Of a stretch of 64,000 nucleotides of DNA, positions 10,766-20,859 are shown piece by piece. The stretch is from the NCBI RefSeq assembly GCF_048773025.1, contig NC_133541.1:105625912-105689911 (forward strand). The letters are read 5' to 3'. Made by a program: the position numbers and the translations under genes. The DNA is from Camelus bactrianus (Eukaryota; Chordata; Mammalia; Artiodactyla; Camelidae). The stretch's first letter is position 1. Each line of letters opens with the position of its first letter. The notes below the pieces were generated by a model, which saw nothing but the letters and a program-made list of their open reading frames with translations, was not told the origin of the DNA and searched no databases.

Positions 10766-11640
10766 GGATTCTACTTAATAGCAGACTGGATAATTCTGGT
10801 CAAACCTCAATCAATAAAGACAACTTAAAAGGCTGGGGAAAAATCCCGAATTTTAAAAAGCATTAAAAACCAAATAAGATTATAAAAAATTACCAGTCTG
10901 AGATGGGGAGGCGGGGGAAATAGGAACCCAGGGCTAAGAATACAGAGCATCCTGGGACTTTTGGTCTGACGGTATTTACTGATCCAAGAGAGAATGGCTG
11001 AGAGGCTGAATTTGATAGACTAAGAGGTCTAGAGGAAAAAAGTTGGAATCTAGGTAAACTGTCCTTGTTTTGGGTTGAGACCTCAGAGTGCTACATACTA
11101 AAAGAAAAGATCAAATATAAACAAATGAATATTCATAAAGACTCCAGGTTGGCTGTCAGTCATCTGGATGACCCAGGAAATCTCAAGGCCCAAATATAGA
11201 TTAAGGTAAACCCAAATTGCTATTACCCGCAGGAGTCTGGGAAAGGCAAAAGGAAATGGACTTGGAGACCAGATGATTCCTATGAACAACTATTGAAGTA
11301 CCACACTCAGCATACAATCAAAGGGGACCAAATCTATGGGGAGACAAGACAGCACGTGTAAGAAGCAGCAGAACCAAGAGTCAGCAGAAACACACGACAA
11401 CTTCAAATACTGTAATGTTATTAGAAGAGGCCTGTAAAACAACCATGCATACTTAATTCAAGGAGATAAAAGTCAAGCTTAAAATTTTTCAAAGGCAACC
11501 TGAAAATATAAAAAGTGATAGAGAAGATTTGGGACAGAACAAAATAGAAAGCATTAAACTGAAAAAAGAATAGTAAGCAAAATAAAGAAATCAGTAGCTG
11601 AGTTCATTGGCAATTTAGGTACAACAGAAGAGAGGATTCA

Positions 11641-11865
11641 GTGAACGAAAATAGGAAGCTAGGTCAAAAGCATGGAGAGATCAAAAGATGGAAAATGACT
11701 CAAGAGACAAGAGAAGACAGAGAATTCTGCATAAAAGCCTGGCACATGTTCAACAGAGTCATGGAAGGAACCAAAAGACAGAATGGGGCACAGGCAACAT
11801 TTAAAGGGATAATGGCTAAATTTTTTCCAGAACTGATAAAACATCCCAATCCACAGACTCAGTAA
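11641..11865 (+). pseudogene. L1 ORF1 protein remnant (74 codons)
   Basis: The longest surviving piece of ORF1 in the HAL1/L1M-like element. Residues about 41-74 (MEGTKRQNGAQATFKGIMAK and on) line up with the central domain of L1 ORF1p. The full protein is normally about 340 residues, so this is a fragment whose frame is lost on both sides. Confidence 0.55.
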
Positions 11866-12744
11866 GTCCCACAAGTACCAGCAAAAATCAAAGATAAAGA
11901 GAAAATCTTAAAAGTGGCCAGAGGAAAAGAGATGGCTGGCCTACAGAAGAACAGTTAACTGCTGACTGCTAACTTCTCAACAGCAGTAGGAGCAGCAGAA
12001 GACAGACAAATGATATGCTCAGTCAGCTGAAAGAAAGTAACTCCCAAATGAGAATCCTGTATCCACCCCAAATATCCTTTAAGAACAAAGGTCAAATAGA
12101 GACATTTTAGATATACACTAAAGAAAATTCTAAAGGGTATTCCACAGGCAGAAGGAAAATGATGTAAGAAGGAATAAGAAGCAGAAAATGTGATAAAAAT
12201 CTGACTATTTTAAAAATGACTATTTCTTGTGGTATATCTATGTAACTATCTCACAAAAATAAAAGCATATAATTTTATAACAAGAAGAATAAATATAGTT
12301 TTAAGGACAAGAAGGAAGATAGATATATGAATTAAAGTTAGACTAAGATAAGTTAAGAATACGTTATAATTACTAGGGTTAACCCTAAAAGAATAGAACA
12401 AACAATCTATAACTTCTAAATTAATAAAAAGAAGAAATCCAGAGATTACCAAATTCCAGTAAATCCAAAAGAAGTTGAGAGGAGAGGGAAAAAACTAATA
12501 CAGAATTCCTGGAGCAAATGGAAAACATTTAATGAAGTAGTAGATGTAAATTCAAATATCACTAACCACATTAAATTTGGATGAATAAAACAGTTAAAAG
12601 ATAAAATCGGCACACTGGGAAAAGCAAAAAAAAAGCCAAAATCATATGCTAATTTAAAGACTCCTATCTATAATATAAGGATGAAATAGTTTTTAAAATG
12701 TGTATATTTATGTGAATTTATTTTGTGTATCATAAAAACAAAAC

Positions 12745-12757
12745 AAAGTTGTAGTGA
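12745..12757. repeat. Target-site duplication, left (young L1)
   Basis: aaagttgtagtga, exactly repeated at 13,074-13,086. Confidence 0.85.
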
Positions 12758-13073
12758 AACACAGACAGACTCAGACATAGAACACAAACTTATGGTTGCC
12801 AAGGGGGCGGAGGGTGGGAAGGGACAGACTGGGATTTCAAAATTTGTAGATACTGACAGGCATATGCAGAATAGATAAACAAGATTATACTGTATGGCAC
12901 AGGGAAATATATACAAGATCTTGTGGTAGCTCACAGTGAAAAAAAAAATGTGACAATGAATAGATGTGTGTTCATGTATGGCTGAAAAATTGTGCTCTAC
13001 ACTGGAATTTGACACAACATTGTAAAATGACTATAACTCAATAAAAAATGTTAAAAAGAAAAAGAAAAAAAAG
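12758..13073 (+). mobile_element. Young 5'-truncated L1 3' end inside the old L1
   Basis: 316 bp from the 3' UTR of a cetartiodactyl-type L1: 'ttatggttgccaaggggg', 'gtatggcacagggaaatata', 'ttgtgctctacactggaatt' and 'actataactcaataaaaaat', closed by an A-rich tail. Exact 13-bp duplications bound it. The same subfamily ending recurs at 27,692 and 41,795, so one family seeded several copies in this window. Confidence 0.9.
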
Positions 13074-13325
13074 AAAGTTGTAGTGACTACATTAGTATGA
13101 GAAAAAACAAATTTTACTAGAGACGAGGAGAGTAACTTTTTGATGATAAAATTCAAATTTCCCAGGAAGATTTAACAACTCAAAATTTGTATATATCTAT
13201 CAACACAGCCTCAAAAAACACAAATCAAAAACTGACCAAAGTATAAAGAGAAAGGGAAAAATCCATAATCATAGTGGGAGGGTTTTTTTGTTGTTAAAAC
13301 ACTCCTCTCTGAGTAAGAGATAGGC
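13074..13325 (+). mobile_element. HAL1/L1M-like L1, continuation into ORF2 endonuclease
   Basis: Collinear with the L1 endonuclease coding region: 'aaagttgtagtgactacatt', 'ttactagagacgaggagagt', 'tttgtatatatctatcaaca' and 'ccataatcatagtgggaggg'. It completes the element broken by the insertion at 12,758-13,073. Ends at about 13,325. Confidence 0.6.
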
Positions 13326-13696
13326 CCTTCAAGACATCTAGTGATATTACTATGTTTAAATCATATTTCTTCCGTAGTGAAATGTGGGAAGAAATGGATG
13401 TCACTTTCCTCATTTTTCCCAGCACTGAGACCTCTTAGGAAGGATTTACCCTAGAGATGATAAATATTTCAGAAAAATCACTATGGAACAGCATACTTCA
13501 CCATACTTTCAACAGGTTCTCTTTGTCCTGGATATTCACAGTTTACAATACAAAAAAGTATTTGAAGATGGAACATTTTTTAAACTTAGATAGATTCTGG
13601 ATTTATTTGAATATACAAATCTACAAAATCGGATTTAGAATGAGCATAGGTTGCCAAGCCTCTCAAAGCTACTTTTTTTAATAGTTCTTTCCCTCT

Positions 13697-13765
13697 CTTT
13701 TTTTTTAAATTGGAGTATAATTGACATACAACATTATATTTAAAGGTGCAGTGCAACATTTTAAA
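13697..13765 (-). repeat. Short L1 3' end
   Basis: 'ttaaattggagtataattga' then 'catacaacattatattt' is the reverse complement of the 3' terminus of L1MA/MB-type elements. Confidence 0.6.
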
Positions 13766-13994
13766 GCCAATGAACTGAATGATTTCTAAAGGGTCCCCCA
13801 TAGCTTAACATTTTAATTGCTAATTGCTATTTGTACTCTCTACCCAACTTTCCTGCAAATGACTAATCTTAGTAGTTTGCTGCTTGTTGCAATTATCACA
13901 CTGATGTTTTTATAAATACCTGTGTGATCTTTTAAGGACGCTGCTATAACTTGCTGTCACATATTTCGGGGTTGTCTCCTTGCTCTTTTTAGCT

Positions 13995-14085
13995 GCTATT
14001 CTCTTCTTTCCTCCCCTTCCCTTCCCTTCCTTCTTTTCTCTCTCCTTTCCACTCTCTCCTCTACCCCTTCTATTTTTCCTTTGTT
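13995..14085. repeat. Polypyrimidine tract
   Basis: About 90 bases almost only C and T on the plus strand (purine-rich on the minus strand, which gives a spurious Lys/Glu/Gly-rich 85-codon frame at 13,910-14,167). Confidence 0.8.
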
Positions 14086-14289
14086 TTTGATTATGTGCTT
14101 TGCACTTGGGAGGTTCCTTGTATAAGCAATGGCTGTTTCCTGAAAATTCGTCTCCATGATTTTTCAAATTTCTAAATCCATGAGGATTTGCACCAGTGAG
14201 CTCAAGAATATCATAGATAGAAATTTCTTATTTCTTTTTTATCTTAGAGAGTGAAGAGAATTTGAACTGAGCCTTTTTTTTTTTTTAAG

Positions 14290-16335
14290 GATGTGACCAG
14301 CCCCAGCAAAGTGTCACTAGTGAAAGCATAACATGGGCCTATGTTAGTGATAGGAGAATGGTGACAATGTTTTGGTTATACTAGAAGTGAAAAAGAAGAA
14401 ACTAAATCACCTGATGCTGAAGATGTCAAGTTTGTTGCCTTGTCCGATAAAACAAATTTATCTGTAATTTACTGTTCTTTTAATACCACAATAACTAATT
14501 TTCTCCAAGAATTATCTTTGAAAAATTAAAAGTGGAAAAAAAGTGCAATTCCATTTGTTTCCTTTTTTCCCTTTTTTTCCCCTTGCAACCTCATTTCATG
14601 TGGCTATTGCAGGACAGAGTATGTTACTTTTATGACGCTAGTTTAGTTAGCTACACAGCATCAGCAAAGTGTTCCTGGGAGAAGGAAAAATAAATATTAT
14701 GTGATTAATTATACTATGAATATTGAAAAATTTAACCATGCATCATTTGCACAGTATTGAATCTAAAGGAAATGGTGGAAATTTTAGAATGTAATCCATA
14801 AATTTTGTTTCAGCAGAATTGGCCTTTCTAAGCTACTTGGGCTTTATGCCTTGTGACTCCCATTTTACTATCAGACATAGAGAAAAAGAGTATCATACAT
14901 CCCATGTAATCAGATACACAAAATCCAGAAATGCATGTACTTTGTAAGTATGTTGAATTACATGGCATTGAGTATCCTAGCTAAACATGTTATAAACCAG
15001 CATATCATTCTGTGACTTTTAACACCCACTTTCTAGCTTACATAAATCTTTAAGAAACAAAACAGTTCCGTGTCTGCACTTAATCTGCGAGAGCGGATTT
15101 CATCTTTAGAGAATAAAATACAATTAACCTCGACAAATTAGCAGCCTCCCACATATGTTAACTGGGATATGGAGACCACATAAAATAAGTTTCCCCAAAT
15201 AGGAAATTCTTGTGTGATTTTTTTTTTAAACAAAATTATTCAAACAGGGTAGGAGAAGAGTTTAACATGACTTTGTACCCTCTAGGGGGTATGTCCTCTT
15301 ACAATTGCCCCTTTGGGTTATTAACATGAATTTGGGGCAGTGCCATGGATGAAAGTTTATCACTGCTCAAAAAAAGAACATCTTTTCTCTCAACGCTGGG
15401 TGTTCAAACACAGGGAATTTTTAAAAACAGGTAATCATTGAGCCAAACAGAGTGAGAGGTTGACACTCCTCCTTCATATTCACAAGATGATTCCCTCACT
15501 CTGCTATGCCTTTTGTCGTAGTTATTTTTAGCAATTACAGCTCTGCCTGCGTCTCATTCATTAGGCAGTCTGTTTAAACCATCATTAGACATTGCAGGAA
15601 AGATTGGCACGTGGCTTAAAAAGTGTTCATTCTATCTTATCCACCAGCTATGGCTATATAGTTGTCTCTTCACAGTAGCCTGGGGATAACGACCTTAAAC
15701 ACATTAACTATTTTACAAATAGAATGAATGATCTAAAACCCCAAAGAAGAGGTGTACGACATATCTGAAAGATATTGTGGTAAAATGATCTTGTAATTTC
15801 CCAATACCTGTGGGAAGGCATTTTCGCATCTCCAAAGGGCTTCAATCCAATTCAATCCAGTATGTAGCAGATCTGTTTCTTATTAGAAGAACAACCCACT
15901 TTACCAGATACTTAATTAAAACCTTATTTTGAGACAATCACCCTGCAAGATGATAGGGTTTCAAAGATAAATAAATTAATCAAACAAATGATTCCTTTAT
16001 TCATAATTCTACATTATTTTAAAACACTGTTTGTTAAGCCTTGAGCTAGGTCCTGAGGATACAAGACACTTGACCTTTATCAGCTTGTTTGTTTGTTTTT
16101 TTTCAATTCTAGAGTACTTACAATGCAAGGTAGTTTTCTTTTACCATCTACTGTACCATATGCTCATAAATGAAGGCCCCATATAAACATGCCAAACAGA
16201 TTTTCTAGCACCGTTATTTTTGTCATCTTTCTCTTACTTGTTTGTTGTCACACCTGCAGCTTGAGCTAATGAGACAAGGTGTTGTAGAGAAGTGTCTTTT
16301 AATGTCTTTCTTGCTCTTCAGTGACAATAACAACA
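14290..16335. other. Repeat-free, frame-poor stretch; possible conserved noncoding DNA
   Basis: Two kilobases in which I recognise no transposable element and no reading frame of 60 codons on either strand. AT-rich, with many TAAT and ATTA cores. This is the longest such gap in an otherwise repeat-dense window. That could mean purifying selection on noncoding sequence, or only repeats too old to recognise by eye. Confidence 0.35.
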
Positions 16336-16339
16336 ATAA

Positions 16340-16567
16340 AAAGAACAGCATCTAATGTGCTGTGTACCTACTGTGTGCCTGGCATTGTGCCATGTGCCTC
16401 AGGGGCATCACCACTTTAAGTCCATCTGAAAAACTCTACCAGGCAAGAACTATCATCATTTTGCTTTAATGAGAAGAAATAAGATTCAGAGTGATTTATT
16501 AAATCCCTTGAGTTATCCAGGCAGGTAAGAAGCTCAGCTCAAACTCAAACTCAGGTCTGCTGCATGG
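16340..16567 (-). repeat. MIR SINE
   Basis: Reverse complement of MIR: 'acctactgtgtgcctggcat', 'gtgccatgtgcctcagggg', then 'agaagaaataagattcagag' and the head 'ctcaaactcaggtctgctgc'. Confidence 0.7.
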
Positions 16568-16697
16568 AGTGGTGACACAGAAGGAAGATTTGCTGGGACC
16601 CACTTCATCTTCATGACATCTTCACAAGTTGGGGCAGTTAAAGCTGATTTCTAAAAGAGCTGGATCAGAAGTTCTCTTTTCCTTTCTAATCACTGTC

Positions 16698-16733
16698 TAG
16701 ATAGATAGATAGGTAGATAGATAGATAGATAGA
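16698..16733. repeat. (TAGA)n microsatellite
   Basis: Nine tetranucleotide units with one GGTA interruption; likely polymorphic. Confidence 0.9.
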
Positions 16734-16789
16734 ACTCCTATACGGTAAGTCAAGGTATCCCTGAATTAAGAGTTGGCCAACATCAGTTT

Positions 16790-16975
16790 TAGTCACAGAT
16801 GCAGGATCTTGGCAGATGTATTTAACAGTTCCATGTTTGCTTTCTCATCTGTAAAGTCTTAATTCCATCCCCGCCTAGTTTGCCTCCTCACCTTCAGGAG
16901 GATAAAGTGAGAGGATGTTTCCAACAGCACTTTGGAAACTGAAGGAACATGCTCAAGTGTCATCAATAAAAACTG
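16790..16975 (+). repeat. MIR SINE, diverged
   Basis: 'gcaggatcttggcagatgta' then 'tttgctttctcatctgtaaa' and 'gtgagaggatgtttccaaca' keep the MIR core order. Confidence 0.45.
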
Positions 16976-17164
16976 GAAGGAGGGGGAATAAAGGACAGAA
17001 ATACTGCCAAGCTTTTCCTCTCTAAAGTGTTATAATTTCAAAAGGCTAGGGCAGGGTTGGAAGCTGTCAAGTAAAAACCTTTGTTCTCTGAAATATTTAT
17101 TCCCTGAAAAACTTTCCCAGCAGGGAGAAAAACACAAGAGTTAGTCCTTGAAGGGGAAGCAGCA

Positions 17165-17405
17165 AGGACAGTGGTTAGGGAAGGGACTTAGAGGTCGGCT
17201 GTGCCTGGTTTGAAATGGGCGCGGCCAGTTCATCATCTACAAGACCATAGAAGTTGTTTAACTTCTCTAAGCCTCATGTTTCTGTCTATAAAATTGCCAT
17301 AATAACAGCTATCTGAGAATATGGTTGCAAAAATTAAGTACAGGTAATGTATGCAAAATGTTTGGCACTGAGCCTGGCACCTAGAAAATGCTCAATAAAT
17401 GGTCT
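17165..17405 (+). repeat. MIR SINE, nearly full length
   Basis: Starts 'gtggttagggaaggg', then 'aagttgtttaacttctctaa', 'gcctcatgtttctgtctata' and 'ggcactgagcctggcaccta', and ends 'gaaaatgctcaataaatgg'. About 240 bp, close to the full MIR length. Confidence 0.8.
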
Positions 17406-17409
17406 CTGC

Positions 17410-18985
17410 AGAGTGGTATATTGGGTGATTTGCTACCAATGTACTTGTGTTTGCTTTTTGAACTATGGGCCAAGCCTGAGTGATTTCAGGCCATTTTAAG
17501 TCAACAGGAAATGCAAGCACATAGAGGTGCTAGGAAGAATCAGGCGTGTGTGTTAGACTAGAACAAAGGGAAGGAGCAGGGACGGAAGGTGAGTGTTTCA
17601 GGCCAGATGCACAGAGACAACGTGATACAGAACCGAGAATCACATCAGTTCCATGTTGAATGGACTAGGGGAGAGAGGTCACTAAAGGCAGGGAGATCTA
17701 GTTTGACAACAAAGGGCACTGCTTGGAATTTTGAGGGAAAGAAATTATTAATGACGAAAGAAGTTCTTTGGGGATGTGAGATCACTTAGACTTCGGAGTG
17801 AAGCAATGGTGATATTCCCGTCCACGCGGGACAGACTCTCTGGTGTCACTCTCCACAGTGCTCTAAAAGTGCCCAGGTCTGCACAAGGAATTACGCACAG
17901 TCCTGACACTTTTGAGGCCCGACATTATAGGGGGATTATTTGGAGGGATTCTGGATGAGGTTCTCACAGGAGTGGTAAAACAGTGGATCCTTGAATAACA
18001 TGATCTGTTATTTAGAGGTTTTGCATCATCTCTTAAATTCGTGGTCATGTTTACCAGGAAAAAGAGCCTCAGATTTACAGTCCCAGAGAACACAGCAATG
18101 CTCTCTTCTTCTTTTTATCTAGATTATTTTGCTCCATGATCATCACAATAGTTTTGAGAAATAGGTCACCTAGATTTCCAAACTCTTTTGTTTCGAGCCA
18201 TCTGGGGCTGAGGATGGTTTTGAAATGAGCTGTTCTTGGTATCGTGGCTGAAACCTGACATAACACATTTATCTGCACATCTGCCAGTGTTGCGGCATTG
18301 TACTGGGTATTTGATATTCAGAAGATGTATCAAGAATTTGAACCTCGGAGAAACAAACTACTCAGCATTTCAATTAGGATCCGTGTGTGGTGCATACAAA
18401 GCATCACCTCAGAAAATCTTGGAACATGTTGGAATATGTGGGTTTTAAAAATGAAATACTGCCAAGCAGTTGCAAGTTAAATTATATTCCGCATGAGTGA
18501 TCGTTTTCCCTGTCCCTGAGTTGTTCTTCTAAGAAAGGTGATTAACGCAGACTCCTGATTTGCAGCTCCAAATTCCTACCACCATGGGTTTCCAGTCCCT
18601 GTTTAGTAAATTATTTTCAGGACATTTAGTTGACTTTGTATAAAGCTTTGATTAAATGGCAGCTAAGAAAACAGGTCAGGTGATTCCAGATATTTCCCAT
18701 AACACCCAATATAACTATAAAAAAGATTAGTGGCTTCATTTGGAATCGTTGCCATTTTTATGCCCTTCCCCCATCTTGCTAGAGTAATTCTTACTGTCCT
18801 CTTTTACCAGAGTTCTATTCATAGTGGCTAAAATCAACACAGAAAAAAGAGATGACTCCATGTCTTGTAAAAAGTGGAGTGTGTTAGAATTTCAATATGG
18901 CCATTTCTCTCTGTCTGCCTCGATGGTGGTTGTAGGAGAAAACACAGGGCTTACTGTTACCTTTCAGACAATAGCAATAATGAGT
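17410..18985. other. Unassigned sequence
   Basis: Several short overlapping frames occur (17,589-17,789, 17,776-17,958, 18,236-18,480), none with a family likeness. No clear repeat family recognised. 17,580-18,110 could hide a diverged element. Confidence 0.35.
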
Positions 18986-18987
18986 GA

Positions 18988-19034
<47 letters not shown>
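18988..19034. repeat. (ACT)n trinucleotide microsatellite
   Basis: About 15 perfect units, read as poly-threonine in a spurious 80-codon frame (18,824-19,066). It lies directly against the end of the next MIR. Confidence 0.95.
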
Positions 19035-19035
19035 A

Positions 19036-19280
19036 TAAAAACAAATTTGTATTGAACATTTACTAGGTGCTGAAGATCTTACCTGCATCATGTCATTAAT
19101 TCTCACTGATGAGGGGAAGTCCTAGCACCCCTATTGTTTGAGTGAGGAAATGAAGGCTTAGAGAGGTCAAGTAGCTTGCCAGTGTCACACAGCTGGTACT
19201 TCTTCATGAGATGGGGACTTAAACTCAGATCTGTCTGGCTTTAGAATCTGCTCTTAATCTCATGCTATGATATTTCTCCT
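19036..19280 (-). repeat. MIR SINE, nearly full length
   Basis: Reverse complement of MIR: 'ttgaacatttactaggtgct', 'tcatgtcattaattctcact', 'tgaggaaatgaaggcttaga' and 'cttgccagtgtcacacagct', ending in the tRNA-like head near 'cttaatctcatgctatgat'. Well preserved for its age. Confidence 0.85.
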
Positions 19281-19289
19281 TCATAATAA

Positions 19290-20305
19290 GAACTTCTGAC
19301 ATCCCTAACACCATCCTGCCATTTGATCTCACAACGTTATATTAGAATTCTGCCGTCTTCCCAGCACCTTCCAGGAAATATCTAAAATTAAAATCTTTAT
19401 GATGCATATAGGACCTAAAATTGATAAGAGATGGCCTGTGCAAAACGGTTGCTTGTAACTAAATCACGGTTTAGGTGAGGATTTTTTTTTTAATCCATGA
19501 AATTCTGAGGTTCTTAAGGTGAGAGCGGCTATTAATCATTTCACCCCCCACGGGTGAGCACGAGCGTGGACGCGTGGTGGTCACCAGGTAATGCTCATTG
19601 AATAAATGCAAATTAGAAAGGAAAAAAAAACTTTACTCATGATAATACCACTCACCTCGGTTGTGAGAGCAGCTCTGCATAGAAAAACTGAAATGGGCAA
19701 TTTCAGTCCTTGCTGGGCTCTGTGTCTGACAAAGGAGGGACGGAACAAAGAAGACCCGTCTTTATGTTTATAACGTTACCACACTACCTTACTCTTGCCT
19801 TTCCTAGCTATTGTCCTTTTCTGCTGGTGTTTTCCATCTTGCTCCCTATGCCCTTTTGTTTTCCTATTTATCCTTGATATACTTTCCATCTGCTGCTGCT
19901 GCTTCAGCATCTTTGTAAGTAAGGTTATTGACAAAACAGATTGCTTTCCAAGAAGAACAACAGAAACTGATTTGGGGGTAAGATTTACAAACTACATGCA
20001 GATCATAACAAACTGCTAATAAACTGCTTTCTGTTTCTAATGAGCGTGAACACAGAGTCTGATTTATCCTCTGTGTAAAAGGAGGAGGTGTAGGGGAGGC
20101 ACCCTTAGGGCCCTTGCAGACGTCTAAGTGAGAAGGAAATGCTCGATTGCAAGAAACAGCAAACAGCCTTCTCCCAGGCAGAATTCCTTTCTATCTGACA
20201 AGGTTCCACACACATGGTCAGAAGTGGGAATCCCCTGAAAATGGACTCTTGGGGATCTGCATATGCCGGGGTCAGCACCTGGAAAATCCTTGCTATTCAG
20301 GTGTC
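19290..20305. other. Unassigned sequence with a small CpG cluster
   Basis: No gene or named repeat recognised. A local CpG cluster lies at 19,551-19,574. The 74-codon plus frame at 19,795-20,019 is hydrophobic and cysteine-rich at its start but has no promoter, splice or family support. Confidence 0.35.
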
Positions 20306-20309
20306 TCTA

Positions 20310-20440
20310 TTTCAATGTGTTTGTCACCTGCCAGACTTCAATCTGAGTACTGGCTCTGCCAACAATGTCACCTTGCTCAAATGACCTACACTGTCTTAGT
20401 TCCCTTGTCTGAAAAAACAATGGGTGTGTGAATTTCACAT
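20310..20440 (+). repeat. MIR SINE fragment
   Basis: 'tactggctctgccaacaatg', 'tcaccttgctcaaatgacct' and 'ttagttcccttgtctgaaaa' follow the MIR core. It makes up the end of the 94-codon frame at 20,147-20,431, which is therefore not a gene. Confidence 0.6.
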
Positions 20441-20709
20441 TAACAACTCACAGAATATGAAAGTGATTTTCAAACAGTAAAGCCCACTCCAAGTGTTGCT
20501 TATTATTGCTGGAATTATCTTCCAAGCATTTCCAGCAACTGAATTCTCATATTTGTTAATGATAAGTCTTAGTTAACAACTGGCCATCTCAAAATTTCAT
20601 CTGTTCTGTTAAGCATGGTACTGACTGTTGCTAGCTACAGCACTTTCTAGCAAACACTGCTGTTGGTAACTCAGTTAGGTACCACCTCTGTGACATAAGG
20701 TCAGTGCAG

Positions 20710-20850
20710 CCGACTAGAATGAGCATTGGCTGAGAAGTTAGGAGTTTGATAGTTCTGGTCTCAGTCTGGAGTCCAACTTATTACCGCTCTGGGCAAGTCA
20801 TTCTCCTCTCTGAGCCTCAGGGCAGATTAAATGAGTCAATCCCTGTGAAC
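20710..20850 (+). repeat. MIR SINE fragment
   Basis: 'tctgggcaagtcattctcct' and 'ctctgagcctcagggcagat' then 'taaatgagtcaatcc' keep MIR order. Confidence 0.65.
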
Positions 20851-20859
20851 TAAGGCTCT

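Larger units (their letters stand above)
10860..12757 (+). mobile_element. HAL1/L1M-like L1, 5' UTR to ORF1 and ORF2 start
   Basis: An old L1-type element reading left to right. 11,090-11,340 resembles the 5' leader. 11,380-12,180 covers ORF1: the frame at 11,641-11,865 ends in QNGAQATFKGIMAKFFPELI, like the conserved 'NGAEAIFEEIMAENFPKLMK' part of the ORF1 protein (an RNA-binding nucleic-acid chaperone). 12,030-12,180 has the 'tcccaaatgagaatcctgta' and 'gacattttagatatacacta' parts. From about 12,600 the sequence passes toward the endonuclease part of ORF2. The element is riddled with stops and has no coding capacity. It resumes at 13,074 after a younger L1 insertion. Confidence 0.65.

Noticed and set aside
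13910-14167. 85-codon Lys/Glu/Gly-rich minus frame
   Set aside because: Produced by the polypyrimidine tract read on the other strand.
18824-19066. 80-codon frame with a poly-threonine tract
   Set aside because: The threonines come from the (ACT)n microsatellite and the end from a MIR.
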